A stretch of 64,000 nucleotides of DNA from Plectosphaerella cucumerina (GCA_020746995.1 JAGPXD010000002.1:2170001-2234000), one strand, 5' to 3'. Numbered from the stretch's first letter, positions 21,201 through 32,657 are shown. Translations and numbers: made by a program. Notes: generated by a model not told the origin, from the letters alone.

Positions 21201-21891
21201 GCCACCGCTCTGGGCCCCGACTTCGCCGAGCTCTGGAAGGTCTTCGAGAAGCCCACCCTCAAGTTCGCCAGCTCCCAGGAGCCCCTCGAGCGTTCCACCG
21301 CTGTCGGTGCCATCGCCGAGGCCATCAAGTTCATGGGCAGCGCCGTCACTCCCTTCACCGGCTCCCTCCTCCCCGTCCTCTTCCACCGCCTGTCGGACGA
21401 GGACCCCCTGGCCAAGTCCAACGCCGCCTACGCCATTGGTCAGCTGATCCTCAACTCGACCGACACCGCCGCCACCTTCCCCCGCTACGGTGACATCCTC
21501 AACAAGCTCGAGCCCCTTCTGGCCGTCCAGGAGTCTCGCATCACCGACAACGTCGCCGGCTGCATCTGCCGCATGATCTCGGCCAACCCCTCGCCCGAGC
21601 TCGTCCAGAAGGTTCTCCCCGCTGTCCTCGACGTCCTCCCCCTCAAGGAGGACTTTGAGGAGAACGAGCCCATCTACCAGTGCATCTTCAAGCTCTGTAC
21701 GTCCTCCCCTGACAACTATCTTCTCGCTACATCCTTGCTAACACCTCATCACAGACGACCAGCAGAACCCTGCCGTTCAGCAGCTCACCTCGAAGATCGT
21801 GCCCGTCCTCCAGCAGGTCCTGAGCCCGCCCGAGGAGCAGCTCGAGCCCGAGACCCGCGCGCTGGTGCAGAAGCTCGCCCAGGCCCTGTAA
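18206..21891 (+). CDS. KAP123: Karyopherin beta / importin-4 type nuclear import receptor (KAP123 homologue)
   Basis: An importin-beta family receptor that carries ribosomal proteins and histones into the nucleus, under Ran-GTP control. Exons are 18206-18251, 18438-20757, 20960-21696 and 21755-21891; introns are 18252-18437, 20758-20959 and 21697-21754. The product is 1079 aa, typical for Kap123/IPO4. HEAT-like helix pairs run through the whole protein (for example FRKAAILALGHAAEGAPDF and VRFAALIGLIHLADEMADE). An acidic loop (SGDDEDEDDAWLDDF) sits in the middle of the solenoid. The first intron follows only 15 codons. Introns 1 and 2 are three to four times longer than others in the window, and intron 2 contains a snoRNA candidate. 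Codon bias is extreme (C or G in third position), consistent with high expression. Confidence 0.95.
20797..20896 (+). ncRNA. Candidate box C/D snoRNA within intron 2 of the importin gene
   Basis: A perfect box C (ATGATGA, RUGAUGA consensus) lies at 20804-20810 and a box D (CTGA) at 20885-20888. They are bracketed by a 6-bp terminal stem, AGCCAA at 20797-20802 pairing with TTGGCT at 20891-20896. An imperfect internal box C' (TTGCTGA, 20858-20864) leaves 20 nt before box D as a possible guide. The element is about 100 nt, the usual size. It sits inside an unusually long intron with 39 and 63 nt left on either side, as for fungal intron-encoded snoRNAs. The rRNA target was not identified. Box matches alone can arise by chance; the correctly placed terminal stem is the strongest evidence. 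Confidence 0.65.
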
Positions 21892-22819
21892 AGGGGGCCG
21901 GACGATGATGACGAGTTGGGACGGACGGGACGGTACAGGAGTGAGGAGCGTAAAAGTTAATGACTGAACGACTTGAGATTCCCGTTTTAGATAGAGGAGC
22001 CACGCGCATGTCCCCGGGCTCATGGGCCTGATGATATCCTGCGGCTGCGAGAGGCCGAATGCATTCACCTTTCCCTGATGTGTCTGATCCTGTGGTGTGC
22101 CTTGCTATGGACATCCTCTCCTCTTAACCTCATTCCCTCTGCTTCTCTCGCCTTCTCACTGACACCATGGATGGGGGGGAGCATGGTGTTCCTCCTTTCG
22201 GTCCGCGAGAGCTGATGCCTCTTCAAAGGCTAATGTTGCGAGCACAGCAGCTCAACTTCATCCGCCTCCGCGGTCTCAAGGAAGTTTACCTCTGCCACAG
22301 GTCAGCCGACATCGACGCCCCTTTCAGCATGGTGACGCGCATCTTCATCGTCTCCGCCGAGCCGATTTTAACCTTGAACGTCAGGCAAACGTGAAGTGAC
22401 CCAACAATATTGTTGTCTCACATCTGCACCCACCTTCCAGCGGCTATAGAAACCATGCCTTGTTCCCCAGGGCTTGCCTGTTGTACGAAAAGCGACAAAC
22501 CCACTCACTGTTTGGGAAGTACAGCGGTTGGCTCAGGTCAGCCTTATTGTCAGAGCAGGGCTCCGAAGACGATTCATTTAGATATATCCACGACATTTGT
22601 TTATATAGAATGCTTGGAAACATCTTCTTTAACGATTTAACCGTAAACTATCTTCCTCCCCGCCATCTACTTCATCTTCTTTCGTAGCGACAGTGTTTAT
22701 CACGTACGAAAAGAAACTCTTTTGTGGCGACATCCCAGCTAACGTAAAGGGTCGTAAATCAAATCAGGACTCCTCTTGTTCAACGCTCCTGCCGCCTCTC
22801 GCCATCTGATGCTCGCTAA
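21892..22819. other. Intergenic between convergent genes
   Basis: About 930 bp between the importin stop and the stop of the minus-strand orphan gene. AT content rises after 22400. No gene recognised. Confidence 0.5.
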
Positions 22820-24314
22820 TTAATTTCTCGCAAACCCGATCCTCCGCCACTCCTCCTCGCCCATGTCAAAAGGGTCAGCCGCGTCGGCCGAGATGGCGGA
22901 GCGGATGAACGCCGCCGCCATCTCAACGCTGTCGGGCTCCCCGCCCAGGTCGGTCTGTTGTCCTCCGACCCACTTCCGAAGAAGCCCTCCCCCGTACGCC
23001 TTGTTGACCTCGTCCGTGAGGCGCTGCCGGAAATTGAAGAGGTAGCTGAGGGCCCCCTTGACCCAGGGCTCCCCTCGCAGCCGGGGGCACACCAGGGTCG
23101 GGTCGTAGAGGATGTACTCCACGCCCTGGCGGCCGTCCACCGTGATCCTTCGGAGGATGACGGCGAGCCCCTGGCGGGGGCACTTCTGGGACCAGATCAT
23201 CGTCTGGTTGTTGTCGATGGACGAGGCCTTGGCCGCCGCCATCACCTGCTCGGCTGATCCGAGCCAGATGGTGAGGAGGCCGACGGCCGACGTCTTGCCC
23301 TCGGCGAATGCGGCGTTGGCCCGTTGGATGAAGCCGTCCCAGGTGGCCAGGGTTCGCGCGCAGTTGCCGGCCGCCAGCTTCCAGTGAACCCTTTCGGCGG
23401 TGGTCCAGAACGGCCCGATGGGCACGATGCAGATCGACCAGAGCGTCTCTGGTCGGCTGTTTCGGAGCGCCCACTAATATACGTAGTCAGCAATCCATGT
23501 TCACAGGGTTTCAAAAGCCTTTGTGTGCTTGTAGAGTCAAGAGGGGTGGTGTAGAGACAGGAGATCAAAGGACTCATGGTAGGATACGTACATAAGCAAT
23601 GAAGAGCTTGATATCGGCGGGGATCGTTCGTCGATTGGGAAGAGCGGGAGGTGCGGAGTTGCCGAAGAAGACATGGCTGATGCCCTGAAGCTTGTGCTTT
23701 ACCTGGGGATCAAGCAGGTATGCTTTGTCGCTGGCCTGGAAGTGATCGGGAGGCCAAGTGTCTGAAAGCTGCGATCCGAGACCACCGCCAAAGATGACGC
23801 CCCGAAGCTGCGAGGTGACGCCGGCAACGTTGTTGGGTTGTCCGGCCACGACGACGGTTGGGGTCCAAGGAGGTGGGAGACGAGCGACTTGGTCGACAGC
23901 TTCAATCCATTTGTCGACGAGTTTGGTCAACTGCCATGCCGTGTTGGTGCTTCCGCTGAAGTTGCGACGCGCCTGAACATAGAAGTCGATAATCATGACG
24001 AGGTCTTCGACGGACACTTCTCCGGGGATGTTGGCGTCCCAGCGTGCTCCAAGGGTCTCGTAGAAGGCGTTATGGCCCTGGAGTGCGATGAAGACGGGCT
24101 TGAGCTCAATAGCGGCTTCGAAGAGCTTGATGAAGGCGGTTGCCATGGTCTCTTTGGCGCCTTGGAAGTTGTTGTCCGAGAGAATGTGATCGCCAACAAT
24201 GCTTGCCAGAAGTTCGCGAGGTCTGTTGCGGTCTTGGATGCCAAAGCTGGGACCATCGCCGAGGTAGAAGCCCTGAAGCTTCAACAGCGCACCGATGGAA
24301 ATGTGGTGAGGCAT
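22820..24314 (-). CDS. Hypothetical two-exon protein, 458 aa
   Basis: Exons are 24314-23592 and 23473-22820; the intron 23474-23591 (118 nt) has clean GTACGT and TTAG ends and keeps the frame. I do not recognise the family. There is no signal peptide or membrane segment. The sequence looks like a folded globular protein: balanced composition, many aromatic residues, and alternating helical and strand-like stretches. Notable segments are TPTVVVAGQPNN, GVIFGGGLGSQL, SIDNNQTMIWSQKCPRQG and EYILYDPTLVCPR. The C-terminus has helical acidic segments (FDMGEEEWRRIG). It borders the longest gene-poor stretch of the window, which fits a lineage-restricted accessory gene. Function unknown. Confidence 0.75.
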
Positions 24315-27300
24315 GGCTTCGAAGAGACGAGGGACCTGGTACTGTGATCTGTTGTGGTGAAAGAAAAAGAAGCTGTTCTCGCAAGGCTGTTGGTGTGGAA
24401 GGGAATTTTGCGAGGAAGAAAAGGTAGGACTGGGAAATTCTGAAGGTAAGGTAAATCAGGTGTAGGGGAAGGCAGCTGGGTGGAATATTCCTAGAGAGGC
24501 TTCTGTTTTGTTGCCAAAAGCGGCAGTTGCCTGATGTGAGATGCAGGTGCCTTGCCTTCCTTCTCATTCTCAGGTGAATAGGTAGGTACATCAAGGACGA
24601 CGCAACTTCCATTGATTAGGACAATCAAAAGCTCGTCAGGCTTCCAGATTGAAAGGTGAATATTGTGCAACGTACAATGCCGTTGCTGTCTCTCTTTCGG
24701 GTTAAGGTAGGCATGCAAAAGGCCCGGGCCGTTTGGAAGACGTCGAAATCAGAGTCTACCAAGTACATCTCGAGGACCATGTTGGTTTTTGCCCAAAGTA
24801 CAAGCCATGCATTTCAAGAAATGGAGCTTGCTTTCTCGTGTTGTCCACCATGCTGTTTCTTCTCGGGGCAAATTTTATCTGGCTAGATGCACTGCCCTCA
24901 AAACATAGCCAAAATAGCAGAGCATACGGGATGATTGACCAAATTTTGGATAAAAAGAACAATACTAGCAAGGAAGCCATCAGATACACACCATGAGTCA
25001 AGCAGATGATGCCAAGTAGGTGGTGCCGTACAAACTGGACTGTGTCGAGTGGAAGAGAAGCACCTGAGCTGAGTTTTCTCTGTAGTTTGGAGCTTCATTC
25101 TGGCGGACTTTGGACAGATCGCAGTCGGCCTCAAAATTATGAGGAATTTATTTGGGGAGTTGGATGATGCATGCTGTTTAAGTACTGTGAATAGCTGCAA
25201 GCAGGGGAAAAACCATTAGATAAGGGGAATTGACTCGATGTTGCTGCGCAAGCATCGTGCATTGATGGGGGCAAAATAAGAAGCAAAAGGTGTGACTCAA
25301 GGCCGGTTTGAAACCTCCGGGTGTGGCAATCAAGTTGGGCACGAGGACCGCAAAGTGGCCGTACAGCTCTCACAAGGCTCTCACCAGCTACACCACTGGG
25401 AATTTGTTGGAAAGCATGGTGTTGCTGCCTTCTATCAAGGCAGGTGGTGGTCCAAGTGCCGCATGCGCGCCGGCCAGGCTCAATAGCCGGCCTACCATAC
25501 TTTGGAAGCACGTGACGTGTAACAATCATGCCAGCCACGTATTGAGCGGGCCACAGGCAGCCGAGAGCCTTCTTCTTTCACCGGTTGCCATGGACTGCAA
25601 CCACCCTTAAATAGTACCATGGGTAGGTACGCCCAGGATGCAAGTTGGATTTAGTTTGGCAGAAACTTGCTGATGCCCAGTAGAACCCACAAGAAAGCAG
25701 ACATGCTCTCGTTGTTTTGGAAGATTTACCAAACAACTCACCTGAGCTGAAGCAAGTACATGTCCAGCTGGTTGCAAGTCAGAATCAAAACACTTGTTGT
25801 ATAATTGACTTTGTTGCTGAGGAGCAGAGCTGGGACTCGCCCAACGGCGTTTCCACCAAATGTGCGAAAACCATACGGCCAAACCAAATTAAACCAAACC
25901 TCATCACATGGGACAGCGAAAGAAAGGCCATTCATCGTTGGAACCTGCAACATGGTCCTGAAAGAATGAAGTCGGGGCAACCCCGGTCCGTCAGGGGCTG
26001 ATGCGGCGGGCCCATCGGCGCCACGTCCGTGCCAAGACGGGTATCGGGTGGGTTCTGTGAGCTTGTCTTGAGCTGCACTGACCACTGGCACACTGGCACA
26101 CTGGCAGACCAGGATGACGACGCACGCCAAACAACCTGACCCTCTTCAACACCACGCGACTTCATCCACATCGACCGCCCAAATGGCTTCATCACCAATG
26201 GCCGGAAACGGAAGCCATCGACACGTTGGCTTGAGCCGCGCAATCGCCCCAGCCACAGGAGAAGAGTGAAGAAGAAGAAAGAAAACCTGCCAGCCTCTCG
26301 TCTGATCATTTTGCCTCGGGTGCCAGAGAGAGGGAGGGAGGGGAAACGGAAGATGCGCCGCCCGAAGATCTGCTGATCTCGCCCACCTCAAGTTCCGCTC
26401 CTACCACCCAGCGGCCTTCCAGCCTCCAGCCTTCAGCGACCCGAAGCAGAAAGGACCGGCTGTACGCGCCAGTCGAATACGAGCCAGGCTACCCAAAGTC
26501 TCTACCCGCCGCCGCACCAGACAAAGAGCCGCCAGACTCCATGTGGGAACAATGGCATCATCGGGTCCCTTCTCCCCCGTCCCGCCCGCCCCTCCGCCCG
26601 CGCCGACGTTTCACTGCCCATCCCGACAGCTGGAGCTCCCCCTCCACCCCTTGCTTGGCTCTTGGCCGACACCTCCGGCTTGGCTGCGCTATTCCCGGGA
26701 TCGCCGCTCGGCAAAGCAGCAATGACGGGGCCGTGACAGCTCTTCTCCTGCGGGGGAAACATCCGCAACCGACAAGGATGGGCTTGGGCGCATCGAAAAC
26801 AACGGAGTATGTATGCTTACCTGCCCGTCCGGGACACTGCCCCCCTGACATTTTCCCCTCCTCAGGTCCATGTTTCGTCCGGCTAAAACGTGCCAGATCG
26901 CCAGTCTACTCGAACTCATCTTTTCAGCCGCCCACGAGGACGCGCCAGCTCCCGCATGGTAGCTCCGGCGCCGATGCATCCTGATGGATGTGCGGGTAAA
27001 CGCCAACCACGGCGCTAGCCGCCCACCATGACCATCTTGTCACAACCTGTCCGTCGAGAAGAGCTTTCAAGAGGCATTGGAGCTTTGGCGCCAATCTTGA
27101 CGGCCCGTGATGCGGCGATGGCGACGACGACGACATCCAAGCTTGCTCGACTCTCGACCACGACGACAAGATCTTGAAAAACCTCGCCACGGCAGCGCTA
27201 GACGCCTTGATTTCCCTCCCGAATCACCTCAGACGGCCTCGCCGGACCTCAAGTTAAGCTCCCTCCGGAGCAGGATCAGAGACGAACTCGTCCGCGCGCC

Positions 27301-27880
27301 CCGTTCCCCAGTCTTATGTGGTGCCCCCCACCTCTCACCTTCTCGCCTCTCCACCCCTCCGGCTGCCCTCCGGCGTTCTCTCCTAGCTCTTCTGACATCA
27401 GCTCCCCGATTTGCGCTGCCCGTTTTCCCAACCACTCTCGACGTCCACGTCTGCAAGTGCAAGCTCCCTCCGAGCTAGCGCCCTCTAGCTACCCCTCGCT
27501 CTGCTCCAGCAAACCCACGTCTCCCGCCAACCGGAGCATGCCCAACACCCATGACGGTGCGATCGAACCCAATTCCTCTTCCTCGATCCGTCTGCCTGCG
27601 TCAAGCTCGATGGGGAACTACCCACCTTAGGGCCCCAGCCCCTCCGTCGACCGGCCTCCGGATGTCGTGAAGCTCCCCAGCCCCGGCCATATATTGCCCA
27701 GCCGTTCTCCTCGTCTGTCGTTTCGTCTCCCCCAACCTCTCTCATCCATCGTTCAAAGTCCGGAGATAGTACTCAGCATCGTCTTTCGCTACGTGCTGAC
27801 ACGAACCATTCGCTGCAAATCACATTCCCGTTTGCTGAACCCTACGCAAGCCACACTACGCCCGTTCCAACGCCTTCAAC
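24315..27880. other. Gene-poor 3.6-kb stretch
   Basis: It contains divergent promoters for the orphan gene and the PIR protein. From 24400 to 26000 the DNA is AT-richer than the rest of the window; from 26100 it is CT-rich and GC-rich again. Open frames on both strands are short, overlap one another, and show no domain signature. I see no terminal repeats or transposase remnants. The 27300-27860 part is pyrimidine-rich and likely the leader of the PIR gene. Confidence 0.5.
26083..26106 (+). repeat. Three tandem copies of an 8-bp unit
   Basis: CACTGGCA occurs three times head to tail (26083-26090, 26091-26098, 26099-26106) within the gene-poor stretch. It is a minisatellite-like feature with no known function. 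Confidence 0.85.
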
Positions 27881-29213
27881 ATGAAGCACTCCAACGCCGT
27901 AATGGCCGCCATGGTGGGCGCCGCCGTTGCCGCCCCCCAGGGAAGCTCCTCCTCCTCGGGTTGCCAGAGCTCCTACGACGGTGAATTCACCATCACCATC
28001 TTCTCCCCTCCCATCAGGGTGAGTCTCTCCATGGCTGATCGTTACCATTGGTTCCGCCGCTGACACCCACCGTAGAAGAGGCAGTCCGAGGGCGCCAAGC
28101 CCCTTACTCTCACCCTGAAGGACGGTGTCCTGACCGACCAGGATGGCAGGACCGGTTCCATGTACGTTACCCCAGACTCCATACTTCCCCCACTTCATCC
28201 CACGTGGGAATACTCCCGTAGCCTCGAACCCAAACATGCACTGACACCGCCTCTGCAGCGTTGCCAACCACCAGTTCCAGTTCGACAACCCCGTCCAGGA
28301 GGATGCCATCTACACCAGCGGCTTCTCCGTCTGTGATAATGATCTGCTTGCCATCAACGACAAGACACAGTTCTACAAGTGCGGGTCCGGCGGCTTCTCC
28401 AACCTCTACGATGAGAGCCTCGGCGAGCACTGCTACGAGATTGTCTTCGTCGTCAGCTCCGCCAACGGCTCCCCCGGGAACGGAGGAGGCGGCGGCCAGC
28501 AGCCAAGCGTCATCTCGGACGGGCAGCCGCAAGCCCCAACGGGCGAGCCCGTTACCCAAATCCCCGATGGGCAGCCCCAGGCACCCACAGGCGAGCCTGT
28601 CAGCCAAATCCCTGATGGACAACCGCAGGCGCCCTCCGGTGCTCCTCCCGCCCAGCCCACGGGCGAGCCTGTCTCTCAGATCCCCGACGGCCAGCCTCAG
28701 GCGCCTTCCGGCGCTCCTCCCCCGAAGCCCACGGGCGAGCCGGTTTCCCAGATCCCTGATGGACAACCTCAGGCGCCCTCCGGCGCTCCCCCCCCTAAGC
28801 CTTCGGGCGAGCCGGTCTCTCAGATTCCTGATGGTCAGCCCCAGGCACCATCTGGTGCTCCTCCCGTCCAGCCTCCCATGCCCACGGGCGAGCCGGTCTC
28901 CCAGATCCCCGACGGCCAGCCTCAGGCTCCGTCCGGCGCTCCTCCCGTCCAGCCCCCTCAGCCGACAGGCGAGGCGGTCTCCCAAATCCCTGACGGTCAG
29001 CCTCAGGCGCCCTCTGGACCTCCCCCCGCCCAGCCCACGGGCGAGGCGGTCTCCCAGATCCCTGACGGCCAGCCGCAGGCGCCGACGGGCAGCCCGGCTC
29101 CGGCGTCGAACACGAGCATCCCGGCCGTCTCGGACAACCTCGGTGGCAAGGTCAATCCCGGCTCGATCATCGCTCTTGGCGTCGGTCTTGCCGGCCTGTT
29201 CTTCCTGCTCTAA
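27881..29213 (+). CDS. GPI-anchored PIR-repeat cell wall protein
   Basis: A predicted structural wall mannoprotein of 392 aa. Exons are 27881-28018, 28076-28161 and 28259-29213; introns are 28019-28075 and 28162-28258. The signal peptide is MKHSNAVMAAMVGAAVAAPQ. A dibasic Kex2-like site KR lies at the exon 1/2 junction. Then comes a domain resembling the Cys-containing C-terminal domain of yeast Pir proteins: VANHQFQFDNP, an AIYTSGFSVC-type stretch, FYKCGSGGFSNLYD and GEHCYEI. Nine PIR-type repeats with core SQIPDGQPQAP follow, the first degenerate, separated by Pro-rich spacers. In yeast the repeat Gln is ester-linked to beta-1,3-glucan. The C-terminus has a GPI signal (NPGSIIALGVGLAGLFFLL). 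The order Cys domain then repeats is the reverse of yeast Pir, and the GPI signal is an extra wall attachment. Confidence 0.9.
28509..29096 (+). repeat. Array of nine PIR coding repeats
   Basis: In-frame tandem repeats of about 48 to 81 bp inside exon 3 of the PIR gene, each carrying the SQIPDGQPQAP core. Spacer variants APPAQPTG, APPPKPTG and APPVQPP show unit duplication followed by divergence. Copy number is likely to vary between strains. Confidence 0.9.
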
Positions 29214-29646
29214 GGAAAAGGATTAATGGTATTGGAATTGAGGAGCTTTTGCTCTGTGGAGTTAATGGAAGGGAAGGAAAGGGAAGGACACATTGGTAAT
29301 GGCAGAGGAGCAAGCTGCACTTGCGGCGAGCCCATAGCTTTCTTGCAGAAACTTGGATCCGAATAATAACGTTTGTGCATGTCCCAATCAAATGAGCAAG
29401 TAATGGTTGAGACACAACTCGAGCGTGCACTTCCCTGCTGATGCTGATGAGTTGGCGGAAAAGGGGTCGTTGATGACGTAATCGGGATCGATGGTAGGCG
29501 GTCTGTTCGATAACGCCGGCTCAGGAAATATTCTGCCGCGGCAGGCAGCTTCCATCTCAAGCAACAATCATCCATTCGCCAACAACCCCCACGTCACCTC
29601 TACCACGTCCGACCGTCTCTGCGAATCTCGGACCGAATCGCCCGCC
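29214..29646. other. Intergenic
   Basis: About 430 bp holding the PIR gene 3' UTR and the promoter of the zinc-finger gene. Nothing else recognised. Confidence 0.5.
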
Positions 29647-30522
29647 ATGTCAGAACACTGGAAGTCGACGCCAAAGTACTGGTGCAAGTACTGCAGCGTC
29701 TTCGTCCGAGACACCAAACTCGAGCGCCAGAACCACGATGCGACCGGCAGACACCAGGGCGCGCTGAAGCGATTCCTGCGCGACCTACACCGCGGCCACG
29801 AGCGCGAAGAACAGGACAAGGAGCGCGCGCGGCGCGAGATCGACCGACTTAACGGCGTCGTGGGCTCGTCGTCTTCAGGCGCCGCATCCTCCAGCGGCAG
29901 CAGGCCACAACAAGACCCCTCAGCCAAAGCGACGGCGGCGCAGCTCGCGAAGCAAAGAGAACAACTGGCGGCACTGGGAGTCGCGATGCCCGGCGAGGTG
30001 CGATCCGAGATGGCCATCCCGGGCGAGTGGACAGTCACGACAACGAGAGTCATCGACGAGGCAGATGCCGAGCGCAAACGGAACGACGTCAGTGCCAAAG
30101 CGTCGGGCGTGCGAAAGAGGGAGATACCCGAAGAGGAGAGGGAAGAAGCGGAAGCATTGGCGGGACTCTTCAAGAAGCAGAAGAAATGGGGCGGGACGCG
30201 CGCCATGCCGGCGGACGATGGGGATCTAGACGCGCTGCTGAGCGGGAATATGTTACAGGCGCCGCCGAAGAAGGAGGAGGAGCAGGATGAGGAGAAGCCG
30301 GTCGTCAAGGCGGAAGAGGATACGGGGGCGACAGAAGCGCAGGCCGAGTCATTGGGCGTCAAGCAGGAGCCCGTTGACGAGGTGAGCGGGATCGATGCGC
30401 CAGAGAAGGATGCGGCGCCGACGATACCGGACGCGAGTGTCAAGGTGGAGGAGGGTGGTGTTGATGTGCCGCCTGCGGTGGTCTTCAAGAAGCGGAAACC
30501 GAAGAATCTGCGACAGAAGTAG
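29647..30522 (+). CDS. U1-type (matrin-type) C2H2 zinc-finger protein, WBP4-like
   Basis: A 291-aa intronless protein. The N-terminus has a U1-type zinc finger, Cys13 and Cys16 (YWCKYCSVFV) with His30 and His36 (NHDATGRHQ), followed by a long basic/acidic helix (FLRDLHRGHEREEQDKERARREIDRL). This architecture is that of WW-domain-binding protein 4 and related spliceosome-associated proteins, where the finger binds structured RNA. A central conserved segment (GEWTVTT.. and RKREIPEEEREEAEALAGLFKKQKKWG) is followed by an acidic, disordered tail. The last residues (FKKRKPKNLRQK) are basic and could be a nuclear localisation signal. The start at 29647 places the finger 12 residues in; the longer frame start at 29491 adds unrelated sequence. 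Role in splicing is inferred. Confidence 0.8.
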   Translation: MSEHWKSTPKYWCKYCSVFVRDTKLERQNHDATGRHQGALKRFLRDLHRGHEREEQDKERARREIDRLNGVVGSSSSGAASSSGSRPQQDPSAKATAAQLAKQREQLAALGVAMPGEVRSEMAIPGEWTVTTTRVIDEADAERKRNDVSAKASGVRKREIPEEEREEAEALAGLFKKQKKWGGTRAMPADDGDLDALLSGNMLQAPPKKEEEQDEEKPVVKAEEDTGATEAQAESLGVKQEPVDEVSGIDAPEKDAAPTIPDASVKVEEGGVDVPPAVVFKKRKPKNLRQK

Positions 30523-30822
30523 GGGCATGACCAGCACATGAATGACGACTACGAACATCTGCACTCTCTTGAGGCATTCGGCTTGGGTCATCACAGCGGG
30601 CGTCATCAAAGCCGTACGAGTCGGAGTGAAGATTCCATCGTCGGTGTTTCCAGACGTAAGTCGTCTTGTTCGCGAAGCTCACTATGAAAGGAGAGTTGTC
30701 CCTGCCGCCTCGCATTACTTCCACCACCAAGGTTCCATCAAGCCCCCCTCCCCTCTCCTCTTCCTGGCCCACATCCGACCCCCCCAACTGCCAACATCCA
30801 CCCCCGACCCCAAGCCCTCCCC
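30523..30822. other. Short intergenic between convergent genes
   Basis: 300 bp separating two stops, CT-rich from 30730 to 30825. It holds both 3' ends. Confidence 0.5.
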
Positions 30823-32562
30823 TCAAGCCGCCGTCTTCTCGCCATGCGACGCCCTGGTGTTGATGTCCTCCTCCTGCTCGTTTATATGGATCTCCTTCTC
30901 CACCTGCTCGAGGTTAATGTGCGCCACGGCCTCGTCGCCGTCAAAGATGCGCGCAATTTCCTCTAGGGTCGGGCCCTTCGTCTCGACATAGAAGACGTAG
31001 ACGAAAACGAGCTCGAGAAGGTCCCAAAGCGTGTAGAACAGCATGAAGTTCCAGTGGTTCGGGAGGGAGTCCCAGGCGAGCTTGTTGGTCTGGTTGCTGA
31101 GGGCGAGGATGGCCTGGATGGTGATGTTGAGGATCATCATGCCCTTGGCGCGCAGCTGGAATGGAAGCACCTCGAGAGCGTATGCGACGAGCAGACCCGA
31201 GAAGCCAATGTCGTAGAAGATGCCGAAGATCCAGATGAACACGAGCTGGGCGTAGCCGGCCGACGAGTTTGTGCCGAGACCACTGGCGTCCTCTGAGTTC
31301 TCGTAGATGGCGCCGCAGATGGTCCAGCAGACGAATGAGACGACCATACCGGTAATAGCCGTCAGGAACAGCGGGCGCCGCCCGAAGTAGTCAACCGTCA
31401 GCGCAGCACCGACGGCGCAGCTGAGATCGAGCACGGCCTTGCCGGTAGACAGGGCGAGTTTCTGGTTTTGCTTGGTGATGCCAGCACCCATGTAGATCAT
31501 GTCCATGTAGTTGGAGAAGAGAGCGTTTCCAGAGTACTGAGAGATGACTCCGAGAGAGATGATGATGCCGAGACGCCAAAGATTGCCCCTGGTGCGGAAG
31601 AAGTCGGCGTAGCTAGACACTTTACCAGCCTGCTTCTCCAGGTTGATCGTTTCCCTGATCTCGCGGTATTGGAACTGGACGGTGGCGTTATTGACGTCGC
31701 CGCCGCCATGCCACTTGGTCAGCATGGCTAGAGCTTCCTCGGAGCGGTCCTTGTTGACGAGGTAGCGGGGAGATTCGGGAATGAACCAGATGCCCACAAT
31801 CTGAATGACCGACGGTACGATCTGGATGAAGGTGATGGATCTCCATGACCAATTGTTGTTTACATAGGATGTCTGCAGGGTGTCAGTAAGTAGGGTTTCC
31901 GGATCGAAGAGATGAGAGAAACATACACCCCATCCGATGGCTGTAACGATGAGAGAACCCAGATTCCAGAGGCAGTTGTAGATGGCAGTGACGGGGCCTC
32001 GATGCTGCGGGTGGCAAATCTCGGTGAGGAGGAGGGGCGACGACATCTGCGCCAGGGAGTTGCCGAAACCAAGGACGAAGCGGCCGGCAATGTACACTAG
32101 CAGAAGTCAGAAAATCCAACACATAGACCAAAGACTTTCTCTCTTTGACTTACTCCCCCAACCGTTGCAGAAGGCGGTTATACAACCTCCGCCAATCATG
32201 AAGACGCAGCCGATGGCGATGGCGATCTTGCGGCCAAAAGTATCCGCAACGTAAGGCGTGATGAAGAAGCTCGTGATGGATCCAATGGCAAACATGTTGA
32301 TGAGAACTCCAAGGCGCATGGGGTCGACGACATCTTCCCCGAAAAAGTCCTTCCACAGCTGGATCTGCTGCGAGGTGTTGACGAGCATACCATCGTAGCC
32401 AGTCGTGGCAGAGGCCACCATGAGGATGATGGTGAGGAAGTAGAGCTTCCTCAGGTGAGGCTCCTTGGTCCAGCTGACCTTTTCGAAGTGGGGGGCCTCG
32501 ACCTGGGCAATCTGGAGGTTGCCCTTGGTCTGGCTGTTCGCGGCCTTGAATTTGAAGCCCAT
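30823..32562 (-). CDS. MFS sugar transporter (hexose or disaccharide type)
   Basis: A complete 542-aa sugar porter. Exons are 32562-32154, 32096-31927 and 31872-30823; introns are 32097-32153 and 31873-31926. Family signatures in order are ATTGYDGMLVN at TM1, ADTFGRKIAI in loop 2-3, FVLGFGNSLAQ in TM4, PESPRYL after TM6, a central cytoplasmic loop, DYFGRRPLFL after TM8, YALEVLPFQLRAKG after TM10, and VETKGPTLEEIARIFDG at the C-terminus. The last 45 residues are hydrophilic and acidic. The sequence resembles fungal lactose/cellobiose-permease-like transporters more than glucose transporters, but substrate assignment is inference. It differs clearly from the transporter at the left window edge. 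Confidence 0.95.
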
Positions 32563-32651
32563 GGTTGCGTTCTTTGGTGGTTGGAGAAAGATAGAACTGG
32601 CAACTGATGCAGAGTTTTTGAGATCTTTGAGATTCTCCTGGGGGCGGCAGC

Positions 32652-32657
32652 TTTATA
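32652..32657 (-). promoter_or_regulatory. TATA box of the second sugar transporter
   Basis: TATAAA on the minus strand lies about 90 bp before the ATG at 32562, as expected for an inducible transporter gene. Confidence 0.55.

Noticed and set aside
21905..21967. Second box C (ATGATGA at 21905) and box D (CTGA at 21964) pair, in the KAP123 3' UTR
   Set aside because: No terminal stem can be formed by the flanking bases, unlike the intron 2 candidate, so it is probably chance.
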